A DNA stretch of 64,000 nucleotides from Rhexocercosporidium sp. MPI-PUGE-AT-0058 (lineage: Eukaryota > Ascomycota > Leotiomycetes > Helotiales), in NCBI GenBank assembly GCA_020746875.1, contig JAGTJL010000002.1:1240001-1304000 (forward strand), in the 5' to 3' direction. The stretch's first letter is position 1. Every line of letters begins with the position of its first letter. This document shows, piece by piece, positions 32,415 to 43,281 of this stretch. Both the position numbers and the translations under genes were made by a program. The notes under the pieces were generated by a model. That model worked only from the letters and a program-made list of their open reading frames with translations. It had not been told where the DNA came from and searched no databases.

Positions 32415-33978
32415 TTACATCCGCATCCAGAGCGCCGTCCTCTGGATCTCCCCAACAATCCCATTCCCAGCAAGGGCCCACTTCTCAGTAACCGTCTCCT
32501 CATCAACTTTACACCTCAGAACACCACTCTTCGCCCAATACTCCATCAAACCCCTCGCTTCCGTCTTACTCAAGCCCTTCAAACGCAGAATCTCAACATC
32601 AGTGAGAACCTTATCCACTCTGGAATCATAGCTCTTCTCAAACGGATCACGCAGCGTGATCTCTCTACCTGCTTGACGATCTTCCGCTTGCTTGATAGCG
32701 AGGTTCATTGACTTCGAGATTGGAGCATGGCTCTTATTCGTGGCTGCGAGGACAGCACCGCCGTTAGGGAGGACTGTGGAGCCGGAGAGGTGATCGATGA
32801 AGTGTTTGATAATGGCGAGGTCATGGGCGTGGATGGGCGAGAAGTCAGGGGCGCGGTAGAGGGAGTTCTGCATGGTGAAGCTAAGGCTGTCGAGACACAT
32901 GAGGATAGGGGGCCGGCCTTCGAGGGTAAGTTCTGACCAGAGGGCTTGGAAGATGGGCCAGGCAATGTCTGGGTCTCGTGCGCCGAGTTCGCAGAGTCGG
33001 AAGAGTGAGATACCCTTCGGTACGGGGATGGGGAGGGTGTATTCCTTGGACATGGTTAGGTCGGCTAGAATGATGCTGTTGGCTTTGCCGATTTGATTAA
33101 GAAGGTTTGCAGTGTATGTGTTTTGGGAGTAGAGGGTTGGTGATGTGCCTGGTATAGCTGCATAGTCCGTCACAGCGTTTGTGACTTCTTGAGCTGTGGA
33201 TTTATGTTAGCTTGTGATATAAGCTCAATTGGAAGAGAGAGAACATACCTTCAGGAATATTCAGAACAACCCATCCCTTCACAAACGCTGTAGCCATAGC
33301 ACTCAACATCATCAGACTCTTCCCCGTCCCCTTGTCTCCTTCAACCACAAGCCTCATAGTCTCCTTTTTCAACTCCGCATCCAATAACTTCCTGTTCAAC
33401 ACCACCGTCTCCTCTCTGACCAACAAAGCCGGTCTCCTGAAGATCCCCCAGCCCTGCGTCGTCTTGAACGCATCAACCGCCCTCAAAGAATCAACCGTAG
33501 CACCCCTCAAACCCACGACCTTCCCAACCAGTCCCGCATCACCACCCATAACAGCAGCAGCCAACGTCCCCAAACTCTGCGCCTCTCCATCCTTCCCAAC
33601 CACCATCTCATCGACCATTTTGCCATCTAAATCCCTCAGATCCTGCACCTCAAGCGCATTCGTATTACTCAAGACAATCCTCTTCCTGAGCGCCTTCCGC
33701 TCTCCACTCGCAGGAGGCTTGCCCGTCTTCACAAACGCCTTCTTCTTGATCCTCAAGGTCTTCGCCCCCTTTGCCTTTCCAGCTACCATCTTCGCCGTCT
33801 TGGCAGGCACAGCAGCCTGCCTGGCCGTGGTCGAGAACCTCGCTGCATTACTTGCTGCTCCTATGCTGGTCGTCGTTGTCGTCGTCGGGTTAGCTAACCG
33901 TATAACAAGCGGCGAGGAAGAAGACGTAATCGGATTCGTGGGCCGGGAAAGGCATTTCCAGCAATGAGAAGACGCCAT
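32415..33978 (-). CDS. RSM23: Mitochondrial small-subunit ribosomal protein mS29 (RSM23/DAP3)
   Basis: This is the GTP-binding protein of the mitoribosomal small subunit, homologous to human DAP3. The ATG is at 33978. Exon 1 is 33978-33249, the intron 33248-33194 is GTATGT...CACAG and exon 2 is 33193-32415, giving 502 residues. The N-terminus is Ser/Thr/Arg rich (WKCLSRPTNPITSSSS, ARFSTTARQ) as a mitochondrial presequence. The P-loop is EGDKGTGKSLMM at about residue 218, followed by GWVVLNIPEAQEVTNA. The distal conserved parts are TYTANLLNQIGKAN and PILMCLDSLSFTMQ. The last 60 residues form the winged C-terminal part (LSKTEARGLMEYWAKSGVL). It is divergent from RRS1 across 272 bp, pairing mitochondrial and cytosolic ribosome functions. 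Confidence 0.93.
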
Positions 33979-34250
33979 CCTGGGCCTATATTTCAGAGAT
34001 GTGCGAGCTCAATTGACGGGTGTTGAACTGATGTCCATCCGGATAGGTAGTTGTCGTCGAGAAATTAAAGTTTGACCAGCACGCTAAAATGCGGCCGCGC
34101 GACTGCAGCTCCGCCAAAAAGTTTCCCTCGCATTTTTCCTATCCAGACCAGAAGCTCGAGAGTCGTTTGCGACAACCCACCTCCAAACCTCACCAACCAC
34201 GCAATTGAATCTCCAACCAGGAGGAAGGAGAGAGCAGAATATTTGACAAG

Positions 34251-34953
34251 ATGTCAACACCCGCCCCAAAACTGCAAGTGGTCGTTAACAAACCCACACC
34301 CTATACCTTCGACCTCGGCCTCTTACTCGCCTCGGACCCTAACCCGCTCCTCCTAACGACGCCCGAGAATCTCGAGGAGGATCTTGCGGCCACGGCTAGA
34401 GATGGCGCGCAGGCACTGCTGAATCAGTTGCTGAGTACGTGCCCAATTGCTAGTACGCCGAATGGGGTGTTGTTGTCTCTGCCAGAGATCGAGACGAGAT
34501 TGCCTAGAGAGAAGGTATGTTTGATTGCTCCATTCCCGCGTCCCCAGAATCCTGTCAGAATATTGGATACTTTAGACGCCATGGTTAGATCCAATTTACA
34601 ATTCATGCATAACTGACCAATATATCCAGCCCCTCCCACCACCCAAACTCCAAACCACCTGGGAGAAATTCGCACAGAAGAAAGGCATCAAAGCCAAAAC
34701 AGCCGAGCAGCGCAAGAAGATGGTCTACGATGAGGCGACCGGGGAATGGGTTCCCAAATGGGGGTACAAGGGCGCGAATAAGGCGGGCGAGAATGATTGG
34801 ATTGTGGAGGTGGATGAGAAGAAGGAGAGAGAGAGGAAGGAGGGGACGACGAGGCAGGGTGATGGGAGGAGGGAGAGGGTCGAGAGGGTCAAGCGTGGGG
34901 AGAGGCTGCAGAGGAAGAATGAGCGGAAGGAGAGGATTAAGGGTCCTAAGTAG
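34251..34953 (+). CDS. RRS1: Ribosome biogenesis regulatory protein RRS1
   Basis: Rrs1 joins Rpf2 in bringing 5S RNP (5S rRNA, Rpl5, Rpl11) to the 90S/66S pre-ribosome. Exon 1 is 34251-34514, intron 34515-34629 (115 nt, GTATGT...ATCCAG) and exon 2 is 34630-34953, giving 195 residues. Motifs are YTFDLGLLLASDPNPL, LLNQLLSTCPI and LPREK, spliced to PLPPPKLQTTWEKFAQKKGI, then YDEATGEWVPKWGYKGANK. The tail is strongly basic (VKRGERLQRKNERKERIK) and likely nucleolar. The intron sits exactly inside the conserved LPREKPLPPPK segment, which fixes the junction. Confidence 0.95.
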
Positions 34954-36104
34954 ATGGATTGAGAGAGGTGGGAGAGGTGTTTGTGAGAACTTGTGGATGG
35001 TGGGGTTTGATATTGCATTGTCTGGCGTTGGAGGCTGGTTTGGTTGGCTGGTTGGCGTTCGTACAGGTCGGGTAGAATTACTCGGTATCGAGAACGAGAT
35101 CTGCAGAAAAGTGTTGAATTTGGCATGTCCAACATGTCCTCGATAGACCAGTGAGACAGGAACATAAATCATCAAGTCTCACCCTTTACCCATCTCTCTC
35201 CTCACTCACATCACCACCAAGAAGCACAAGTTGCGGAACGAATCTGTTCAACTGTCTCGTTCCATATATTCATTGATTTGGCAGCATGAAGCCGCCCCGC
35301 CATTCCAGACTGTCATCCACCCATCCATCCATTCCGTTGCCTGAAAATTTTCGTCCATCGTCGTAGTAATCTTACAAACGACCAAGCTGTTAAGCCGGTC
35401 CAAATTTTGGCTCCCCCAGCAGATCGTGTAGTGAACTCGCCTCCTTCACAGTGCACAATCCAAAGGAGAAATGGGGCGCAGGCAAGGCAGTGATCCAAAC
35501 AAAACTCCCGTCCGACCATCCCGTCAATCCATTACGTCCACCAGCTAGCCCTGCTTTCCTTTTCTTCCACATCCACGCCAGCCTAGCCAACCTTCCCATC
35601 GATCAACACTCCCCATAACAATGCCAAGGTACCCTCCCAGCCCATGAGCAAGAAGAAGCAAAAGAAAGGAAACAAAACGAAACAAAAAGGAAGAAGAAAG
35701 ACCAAAGCCAAATATGCCACCATCCATTTGTGCAACGCTAGGGTATTCAACAGACTCAATTTCAAAGTGATTTGAGTAAAAAGAGAGTCGTAAAAAGGAA
35801 AAGGCAAACGAAGAGAAAAATGGCGCTCCGCTCTGCTCGATTGTTACAGGTTGATTCGAGGTTAGGGTTGGGTTTCGAGTCGACGCAGCATAATATTCTG
35901 GCCAATGTCGTTCCTCCTGTCGCGAAGATTGCTTGCAACTTTTTAATTGGCCTCCTTGCCTATCATCTCTCATGTCGTGTTCTTCTGAATGAATTTCCTT
36001 GCTCGTAAGAAGCAGAGGGAAGTGGTGTGCCGAACAAGCGTAATTGCAGTTGCCCGGTCTTAATAGTTGGTGAATTTGAATCGGTCAATATCTAATCCAA
36101 TTTC
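34954..36104. other. Intergenic between convergent RRS1 and RhoGAP genes
   Basis: This is 1.15 kb of 3' flanks. Frames on both strands here are low-complexity or pyrimidine/purine biased and unsupported. Purine-rich runs occur around 35640-35700 and 35770-35830. Confidence 0.4.
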
Positions 36105-38289
36105 CTAAAATCCAATTGGGCTCAAAGGCTTAATAGGACTAAGAGGTCGCATGTCGGTGCTCCTCCTGGGTGGAGTACGTTCTTGCACAACAGTCAGAGT
36201 TGTGTTAACAGTTCCTGCACTGCTTGTTTGGGTTTGGGCCAAGGGGGGCTTCTTGCTTTGGCTGCCTCCGTTCTTGCCAGCTTGATCGATGCTAACACTG
36301 CTTGGCTTGCTGCTGTCAGAGCTTGAGACGTTGCGCTCATCATGGCTCTCAACGGCGGTACTGCTTCGACCTTCGGCGCTTGATGGGGTGATCATATCGA
36401 AAAGCATATACTCCTGTTCCACATAGTACTGCTCCGTCTTGCATCCCTTCCAGCATTCTCTCCAGTTGCAAACTAGGAATTTGAAGCAGTAAGCATCGAT
36501 CTTCATACATGGCTGGAAGCAGATACACAGGTTTCGGAAGTCCATCTTGTTTTTGTTGGAGTGGGCGAGGAGAAGGGAAAGATGGCAGGTGATAGCGAAC
36601 AGTAGGTAGTAGTTGAAGGGCGACAGGTTCGAGAGCTCGTCGATTAACAATTGGGGAACTTCCTCCATTCCTCCAGCTTCGCGGGCGATCCGGTCTTGAG
36701 ATGTCTTTGGGAAGAGCTCATCTGGTAGTTCGCGCAGCCAAGCCTTGAGCATAGAGCCAATGATATTGATATCGTAGAGATCATCTTGCTCGAAGAGATC
36801 GATATCGAACTCTACAGTGAAATGGTTAGCAAACAAGTTCACCACCCAAGGTTTGAAACCAACCTTCGTCGAATCTTCTCTGCCATTTCTTGATCTGCGG
36901 ACCACTACCCGGAACTCTGTACAAACCCTCCACATCACTGCCCTTGTAGTTCAAGTAGTCGATTGCTCTCCAAGGGAATGCTGGCATCCAAAACTCGGTC
37001 TTGTCTCTGGAATCCTCCAACTTCTTCGAGATACGGGTCAGGCGCGTTTGCTCCATTAATGGTAAGTTGAGGACCTTGATCTGGTAATGCTCGTCGTCGA
37101 CAACAGGTTCTTTCTCGTTCGTACTTCCACTTCTGCCACCTTTGCCAAACAGTCCCTTGCTGAGTGCCCCGGCGCCTTTGGTTGCGGAGCTCTTCAGGTT
37201 GGTCAAGAACGTATGGCCACCACCTTCACGGAATGAGCCCGAGAAGGATGGTTGAGAGCGACCGACGTTATCCTTCAGGTCCCTCACTGTCTGTGTTTTG
37301 CCCTGATCCCGCAGCTTGCTGCTTTCCTTCGATTTCGAAGTCTCTCGTGGTGCACAGGGTTGCCTGTCTTCGGAGCGCTGTCGAACGGTGGAACTCATCA
37401 TTGCCCTGAACGATCTGTCGTTTTGTTCGACAGGAAGGGGCGCTGACTTGGCAGGGGTGTCTTGCGAGAGTGACTGTGATTGTTCTTGCGGTTGTTGTGC
37501 CTGTGCCTGTGACTGTATCTTTTCTCCTTCCCCAAATTTATTTGTAGGTGATGGTTCGCGAGGTGAAGGTTCGTCGCGTATCGACTTGGAGCGAGACAAA
37601 ATACTGAACGGCTTAGGCTTGTTCTTTTTCGTGACAGCAGTGCCCGTAGAGCTGGGTGGTGAATCGCCGCCGTTTGAATTGAGAGAGACGTCTGATTGTG
37701 ATGGCCCACCAACAGCTCTTCTAGCAACCGACCTGTCCAAACTGGATTCTGTTTGCAAAGTTGCAATTAGCATAGCCGCTCTCCCATCTGAAGTGATTGT
37801 ATCGAAAACTGGTAAACTCTTACCGGTTCTAGTATTCTCCTTTGATGAAACTCTCCCAGACATGGCCGGCCGGTCGGTGTCTCTAGACATTCTGTCGTTC
37901 GGCTGGCTTGCGGAATCCGGATTGTTCTGCAGACGACTTGAACTTTTGGATGCCTTATAGTTTGAGAAGAAGCCACTGCGAGCTGGCCGTTCCTGCTTCT
38001 GCTGCTGCTGCTGCTCCTCTGCTCCACCCGAGTAATGTGACAATGCTGACAGGGAAGGTGTTGTCTGCGAGGATGAAAGGGCGGTGGTTTGGGATTGTTG
38101 CAATTCGGCTGCTTGTATAGACGGAAGTTCGCTTTGTGTCCTCTTGCTGCTGAACCTAAAGGGGGATCGTGGTGATCTCGGAGACTTGGGGCTCAGAGGA
38201 GATTTCGGGCTACCGATGAAGTCTAAGTCGTCGTCAACGAGATTTGGGTTGGGCAGCGTCAGCGGCTGTGGTGTAGTTTTCCGTGCCAT
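36105..38289 (-). CDS. RhoGAP-domain protein
   Basis: This is a GTPase-activating protein for a Rho/Cdc42-type GTPase. The ATG is at 38289. Exon 1 is 38289-36864, the intron 36863-36812 (GTTGGT donor, GCTAAC branch, TGTAG) and exon 2 is 36811-36105, giving 710 residues. Residues 1-400 are disordered: a block of SPKSP/SPRSP repeats near residue 30, a short Gln run (EEQQQQQKQE) and many Ser/Pro sites, as expected for kinase-regulated scaffolding. The RhoGAP domain spans about 420-600, with the arginine finger in VEGLYRVPGSG (about residue 458), NIIGSMLKAWLRELPDELF and NKMDFRNLCICFQPC. The tail is Ser/Pro rich. No PH, SH2, FCH or C1 domain is seen. The specific yeast counterpart is not assigned. 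Confidence 0.9.
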
Positions 38290-40872
38290 GTCTGTCTGTC
38301 TGACCCCTGGACGAGAGCAGGCTCGACTTTCTCTTCAAGTATTGCAGTGCAGGCCCAGCAGGTAAATCCAGGCGGTTGCCGCAGGTTGCAGGATCACTGA
38401 TGTCTCGAGTGCGAGGTGCACAGCCTTCAGGTACACTGAACGTGTCACAATTCCGAAGATAGAAGCAAGCGCTGCGTTCGATTAAAAGTGGTGCCGTACG
38501 AGGGTGTCCCCAGCGGAGTACAATGCTTCTGGTCTGGCCCTGGGAGTCGGATCAGTCGCAAGCTGCGTTGAGATGGATAGAGCGGCAGTCGTACAGTCGG
38601 AGTAAGGGGGGGCTGGAGCAGCAGAGTATGGTCAGACCGGAGGTAAGGAAGGATAAGGGATGGGCTTGATGTTTCGGTTTGCGAAGTCTGCTGTGTTCTG
38701 TTCTTTTGTTCTAGAGGGGAGCAGGAGGGGATGAAGGAGTCGGGGAAGACGAGGGTGTTCAGATGGTTTGAAGTGGGCAGGGTAGCGCAGGGCCCTTTTC
38801 GAATTCCTGTTCCTGGACTCTGTTCCTGGTGCTGGGAGCTGCTGGGCTGGACTCAGGGCTGGGACATTGGTTCAGAGCTGAGCAGAGCAGAGTAGAGTAG
38901 AGCAAAGCGCATCCAGAAGGGGAAATGCTTGTCTGGTCCAGGTTCGCGGCAGCCAATATGGTGACCATTCCCAGCGGGAACAGAGCTCTGAAACGTGGGA
39001 GAGCGTTCGCGTACGCAAGCAGTGTGGAATGTGTTATGCAGATTGAGTGTCAGGTTGAGTTTGGTAGGGTTGGCTTGGGTTCAGTCGAATCAATCAAATC
39101 AGAGGGTCGGCAGGGGCATTTAGACGCCTTTCGCGCATCAAGTTTCTCGTACCTGAGCGAGAGCCGTGCTGTGCTTGTGCTTGTGCTTCTGCTCCTGAGT
39201 GCCGTCCCAAGTGCCAGGTGCCAGCATACAAATAAATACCTGACGATGCCGCAAGTCTGGCGGCTTTGACTTCCTTCAGTATGGATACGAACGCGCATCA
39301 AAAGCACATGGCCTGGAGCTTGGAGCGGTGAAGAAGAGGACAATGAAGGAAGGGATGTGGGTGAAGTGGGATGGATGGATGCAGTTGAACTGTATTCGGG
39401 CCAGGACAGTTTGCGACGACTACCTAATCATGTCCTGGGCTGCTCATATCCCACTCCCAGTGCATAAGAAGTAAGTGTGTGGTGGGTGGTGGTGGTGCAT
39501 GGATTCAATTTGATTCGAGGCACTACTACGACGGCAAAGTGCTCTCTATTAACTACTGAGCGTCACAAGGCCAGTTGGTGATTGATTGATATCTGAGCTA
39601 TGGGCGCTTTGTCGCCAACTTGGCCGATGAAACCAACAAAGACAAACAAACTCCCATCAATCAATTCAATCTGGATGTGAACCCTCCATATAAGAACTGT
39701 ACATACGTGGTATGAGGGGTGCTAACAGCGGCAAGATAGAACAGAATAGAATAGAGGGGTGAAGACGCCAGTGACGACTGATCATCCGGAAGAAATGCTC
39801 AAGATGGCTCTGTTGCCCGTCCTGGGCTTCACTGCCCCTGTCTCCATTCTTCCCTGCCCCTCCTCTACTTTCCCCCTCTCCCTCTCCTCTGCATTCGGAC
39901 GACGGGACTCTGCAAAGAGCAAGGTGCATGTCTTAGCGCAAGATCCAGGAACAAAATGCCATCCTGAAACCAGCCAATGCTCAACGCCGTTGATTGGCCA
40001 TCTAGCCGATGATCTGATCTTCGTTTGGATCAGAACAGCCAAGCCTCTCCCCCCTTTAAAGCCATGCATGGCCTGGTGAGTCGCACTGTCATCACTCGCT
40101 CCTCACTCACTCACTCATTCACTCGTCGCAAGAAATAAGCAGCGAGACGGATTGAACCAAATAGCTGACCATCCCATTCATATCCGACCGAACCGGAACT
40201 GCCGTATTCAAGCAGAGCGATAGGGTGTTCGTCATGAATTGGCTCGGGCGTTCATCTGAGCGGGGTTGTCAGAGCACGAGCTTGGGAGAGGGCACGTGAG
40301 GGTGTTGAAACGCTGAGAAAGTGGACTGACCGAACGGCCGGCCGATCGAGTGTTCGGATGATGGCGGATACTTTATCGTTCCGCAGATCCTGGATCTGGA
40401 TCAGAAAAGCTTGCGAGATGTGAGGCGTTCCGAGGTAGATTGATGGGGTTTCATGCGAACTTGGTCGGGGTATCAAGGTTTAAGCCGGAAGGGCTTGATG
40501 GCAAGTTATGCTTCCTCCAAGGGAAAATAGTGTATCAGTGAAAGGCTCTTAGTTCTTCCTCTCTATCAGCTCGATTTCGGTGGTAGCTTAGTCCTTCAGA
40601 GGCAAGTAAAATCTATTATTCTCGGTTTCGTTAGGGAGCCCCTCTCTTGTTACTGGAACAGTTCTGGAACGATTCCCACATCCCTGATTGCAAATACCTG
40701 CTCAGAGTTTACTCACACATTACAGAATCTTCGGCCACATATCAATTACACAGTGTCAGTTCCCGAGCACCTATACATAGATACATATTTCATGTCAAAT
40801 ATTTCTAGGGGAAAAAACACATTTTGAACAAGAAAAGTGCTTGCTTGTAGGGCTTGTGTTAGCGAGGATCTA
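38290..40872. other. Long intergenic region upstream of the RhoGAP gene
   Basis: This is 2.6 kb without a supported gene. It contains short AGAGC/GAGTA runs near 38880-38905 and many small frames without recognisable content. A long regulatory region or a long 5' UTR of the RhoGAP gene is possible. The transposon target site TA (40871-40872) is at its right end. Confidence 0.4.
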
Positions 40873-40897
40873 CTGTACTAGGTCAGATTAATTAGCC
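40873..40897 (+). repeat. Left terminal inverted repeat
   Basis: This is the 25-bp left end of the Tc1/mariner element, adjacent to target TA; it pairs with 42229-42253. Confidence 0.75.
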
Positions 40898-40901
40898 GAA
40901 A

Positions 40902-40927
40902 ACGCGTAAAAGCGCGAATTTTCGCGT
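40902..40927. promoter_or_regulatory. Imperfect palindrome with ACGCGT and TTTTCGCGT in the transposon leader
   Basis: Between the left repeat and the transposase ATG, the 26 bp at 40902-40927 begins ACGCGT, has AGCGCG in the middle and ends TTTTCGCGT, nearly self-complementary. The same two words occur in the mcm7 promoter. It could be a promoter element or a transposase-binding site. Confidence 0.4.
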
Positions 40928-40962
40928 CACAGCTTTCTCTTCACTATTTATCTTACAACAAA

Positions 40963-42066
40963 ATGCCACCTCAACGCAGGCCCCTTGGTGCCATATCACC
41001 AAATATCACTCGTGGGAAGGATGTTACTCCATACAAAAGAGGCCGCATTGAACAGGCCTACGCCGACGGAATAAAATCCAAGGGTATTCAGACCCTCCTC
41101 AAAGTCTCCCGCTCGGCCGTTCGCTCTACCCTCGCCCTCGCACATTTACGCGTCGAAGGAGTCTCCCAGCCTAGACCTGGTACTACAAAGACTTATACCG
41201 TACGAGACCTACGATCCCTTGTTCGCCATATAATCAATAACCCGAAGGACACCTACCAGGAGGTTCGAGATGCCCAGGGAAAGAAATATTCGGACTCTAC
41301 GATCAAGCGCGAGTTACGGAAGCACAACATACGCAATTGGAGAGCTAAGAAGAGGCCTGAGCTCACAGAAGAACACGCTGCTGCGAGGCTTGCTTGGTGT
41401 ATACGGCATAGGCATATGACGTACGAGGAATGGGGGTTATATATGTGGAGTGACGAGTGTTCTGTCGAGCGGGGGCGGGGTAAAAAGCAAGAATGGGTTT
41501 TTCGCACTCCTGCTCAGAAATGGGATCGAGACATGATCCAAACCTACTCAGCTGCGAAGGGCATGTCAGTCATGGTATGGGGGTGCTTTTGGGATCACGG
41601 GAGGTCTGATTTATATGTTATGGATCGAGATTTTGAGTCTAAAAAGCATGGGTATTCTGCCAACTCTTATATCGAGGTCCTAGACGCACAAGTTGGCCCC
41701 TGGTATGAGGAATTAAATGATTCGGGCTATATATTCATGCAAGATAATGCCCCGATCCATACTGCTTATAAGGTTCGGGATTGGTTCATAGAACATGGCA
41801 TAACTCGCATCGATTGGCCACCTTACTCCCCGGACTTGAACCCGATCGAGCATATTTGGGACCTCCTCAAAAAGCTTCTTACAGAAATGTACCCCGAGCT
41901 CTCAGCGTCAAAAGGGAAGTCGGAACAGGACCGCGAGGATATGGAAGAGGCTCTAAAGGTGTGTTGGGCTGCGATTCCTAAGGCAAGGTTCGATGCTTTG
42001 TATCAGACGATGAGCCATAGAATTGAGGCCTGTATCGCGGCAGATGGGTGGCAAACAAAATATTGA
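40963..42066 (+). CDS. Tc1/mariner transposase
   Basis: This is a single-exon 367-residue DDE transposase. The N-terminal half holds helix-turn-helix DNA-binding regions (IEQAYADGIKSKGIQTLLKV; DLRSLVRHIINNPKDTYQEV). The catalytic triad is D164 (YMWSDECSVE), D261 (MQDNAPIH) and E296 (SPDLNPIEHIW). Exactly 34 residues separate the second Asp from Glu, the DD34E signature of the Tc1 branch. VMVWGCFWDHG is the usual mid-domain motif. There is no stop or frameshift, so it may be functional. The frame begins 65 bp inside the left repeat. Confidence 0.95.
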   Translation: MPPQRRPLGAISPNITRGKDVTPYKRGRIEQAYADGIKSKGIQTLLKVSRSAVRSTLALAHLRVEGVSQPRPGTTKTYTVRDLRSLVRHIINNPKDTYQEVRDAQGKKYSDSTIKRELRKHNIRNWRAKKRPELTEEHAAARLAWCIRHRHMTYEEWGLYMWSDECSVERGRGKKQEWVFRTPAQKWDRDMIQTYSAAKGMSVMVWGCFWDHGRSDLYVMDRDFESKKHGYSANSYIEVLDAQVGPWYEELNDSGYIFMQDNAPIHTAYKVRDWFIEHGITRIDWPPYSPDLNPIEHIWDLLKKLLTEMYPELSASKGKSEQDREDMEEALKVCWAAIPKARFDALYQTMSHRIEACIAADGWQTKY

Positions 42067-42228
42067 GGTCAGTTTTGCTCCTATACTTGCGATTTTTGGC
42101 TGCAATTAAAGAGGAGAGTCTAACGAGTCTAGAAATGCAATTAGTTTGCGAATAGCTTCAAATTTGGTGGGGTTATACGTGTATATAGCAGTTGTGAGAA
42201 ATATAAGGTTTTGGAAATTCGCTTAATT

Positions 42229-42253
42229 GGCCCTTTAATCTGAACGGTAGCAG
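42229..42253 (-). repeat. Right terminal inverted repeat
   Basis: This is the 25-bp right end of the Tc1/mariner element, followed by target TA at 42254-42255. Confidence 0.75.
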
Positions 42254-42255
42254 TA

Positions 42256-43281
42256 GGTAAACAACAACAACAAGGACAGTCTCCTTTCAAGGTACCACAA
42301 AAAAAACCCCCCATTACCCTTCTCTTCCCCTAACCACATCATCCGTCTCATATTTACACACAGCAACACTGATTCATAAAAGACAGTCCAACCACCCCGA
42401 AAGTGGGGTTAATCGCAATCCTTTCGAACAGGGGCACACAAAATCCAAAGACGAACCAACGGAGTGCAACCACTTGATCTATGCCGATACTTTCTAAAGA
42501 CTGATTAACAGAAACTGTATTAGTGTGCATCGCAACACCGACAGACTGGGATCTGATGGCTGATTTCGGGGAATTCTGGGATTTAGGTTGATGAGTGGGA
42601 GCAGGGATTGTTATGTTCGGGTAACCGGCTACGGGTCGGAATTGAAGAAAGACAAGATTTTGATATTGTCTGGACTGGGAGGTTAGTTCCGAGGAGGTTG
42701 AACAGTTAATTGCGCTTTATAGAAGTAAGAGGATGGGGGGGGATGTTGGTTTGATCGGTATGTTACTTTTTGGTTGAGCATCCACATCAGGATTAGAGGT
42801 GGTTCTTGAAATTTTTGTTTCCTTTCTCGAATTGTAGTGACTTCATCAAGGGATTCACGCATATTTCTGTTACTTCTTTGTAGATCGAGGCTCATCTCAT
42901 CTCTTCTATGCTATACTTTAAGATGTCCAGTGGGTTGGGTGTTCGTGCTGTTGTTTCGAATCGGTCGGAAGGCCAGTGTTGAATATGTATCTACCCATGA
43001 ACAATTCCATAGACGTCGCTTCGAGAGAGACTTGGAATCTGCATTCATGGGATTGCGAGGATGAAGTTCTACTTCTGCTGCGATTGGGAGAGTTTTTGAG
43101 AGGAGAAGGGCACGGATATTAGGGATAGGACAACATCATTTATTCGGCCGATTCTACACCTTCAAAGTACCACACCTCCGACACAACTTCAAATCCTTCT
43201 ACGTCAATCCTTAACCAATGCCACCTTCCAAAATTCGCATTTCTCCTCCAAAATCTCTGCCCATCTTCTATTCTAAAGTAA
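42256..43281. other. Intergenic
   Basis: This is one kilobase without a supported gene. A short CAA-type run (ACAACAACAACAA) lies just right of the transposon at about 42261. Confidence 0.4.

Larger units (their letters stand above)
40873..42253 (+). mobile_element. Tc1/mariner DNA transposon, structurally intact
   Basis: This element of 1381 bp is flanked by the TA target duplication (40871-40872 and 42254-42255). The terminal inverted repeats are 25 bp with 16 matches: the left begins CTGTACTAGG and the right, read in reverse complement, begins CTGCTACCGT; both share the core TCAGATTAA. A single uninterrupted transposase frame fills most of the element. Confidence 0.85.

Noticed and set aside
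33332..33967. 211-codon plus-strand frame opposite mS29
   Set aside because: Antisense to an exon with P-loop and family motifs; shadow.
34603..35175. 190-codon minus-strand frame opposite RRS1
   Set aside because: Shadow of the Lys/Arg/Glu-rich RRS1 tail.
37316..37960. 214-codon plus-strand frame opposite the RhoGAP gene
   Set aside because: Shadow of the disordered N-terminal coding region.
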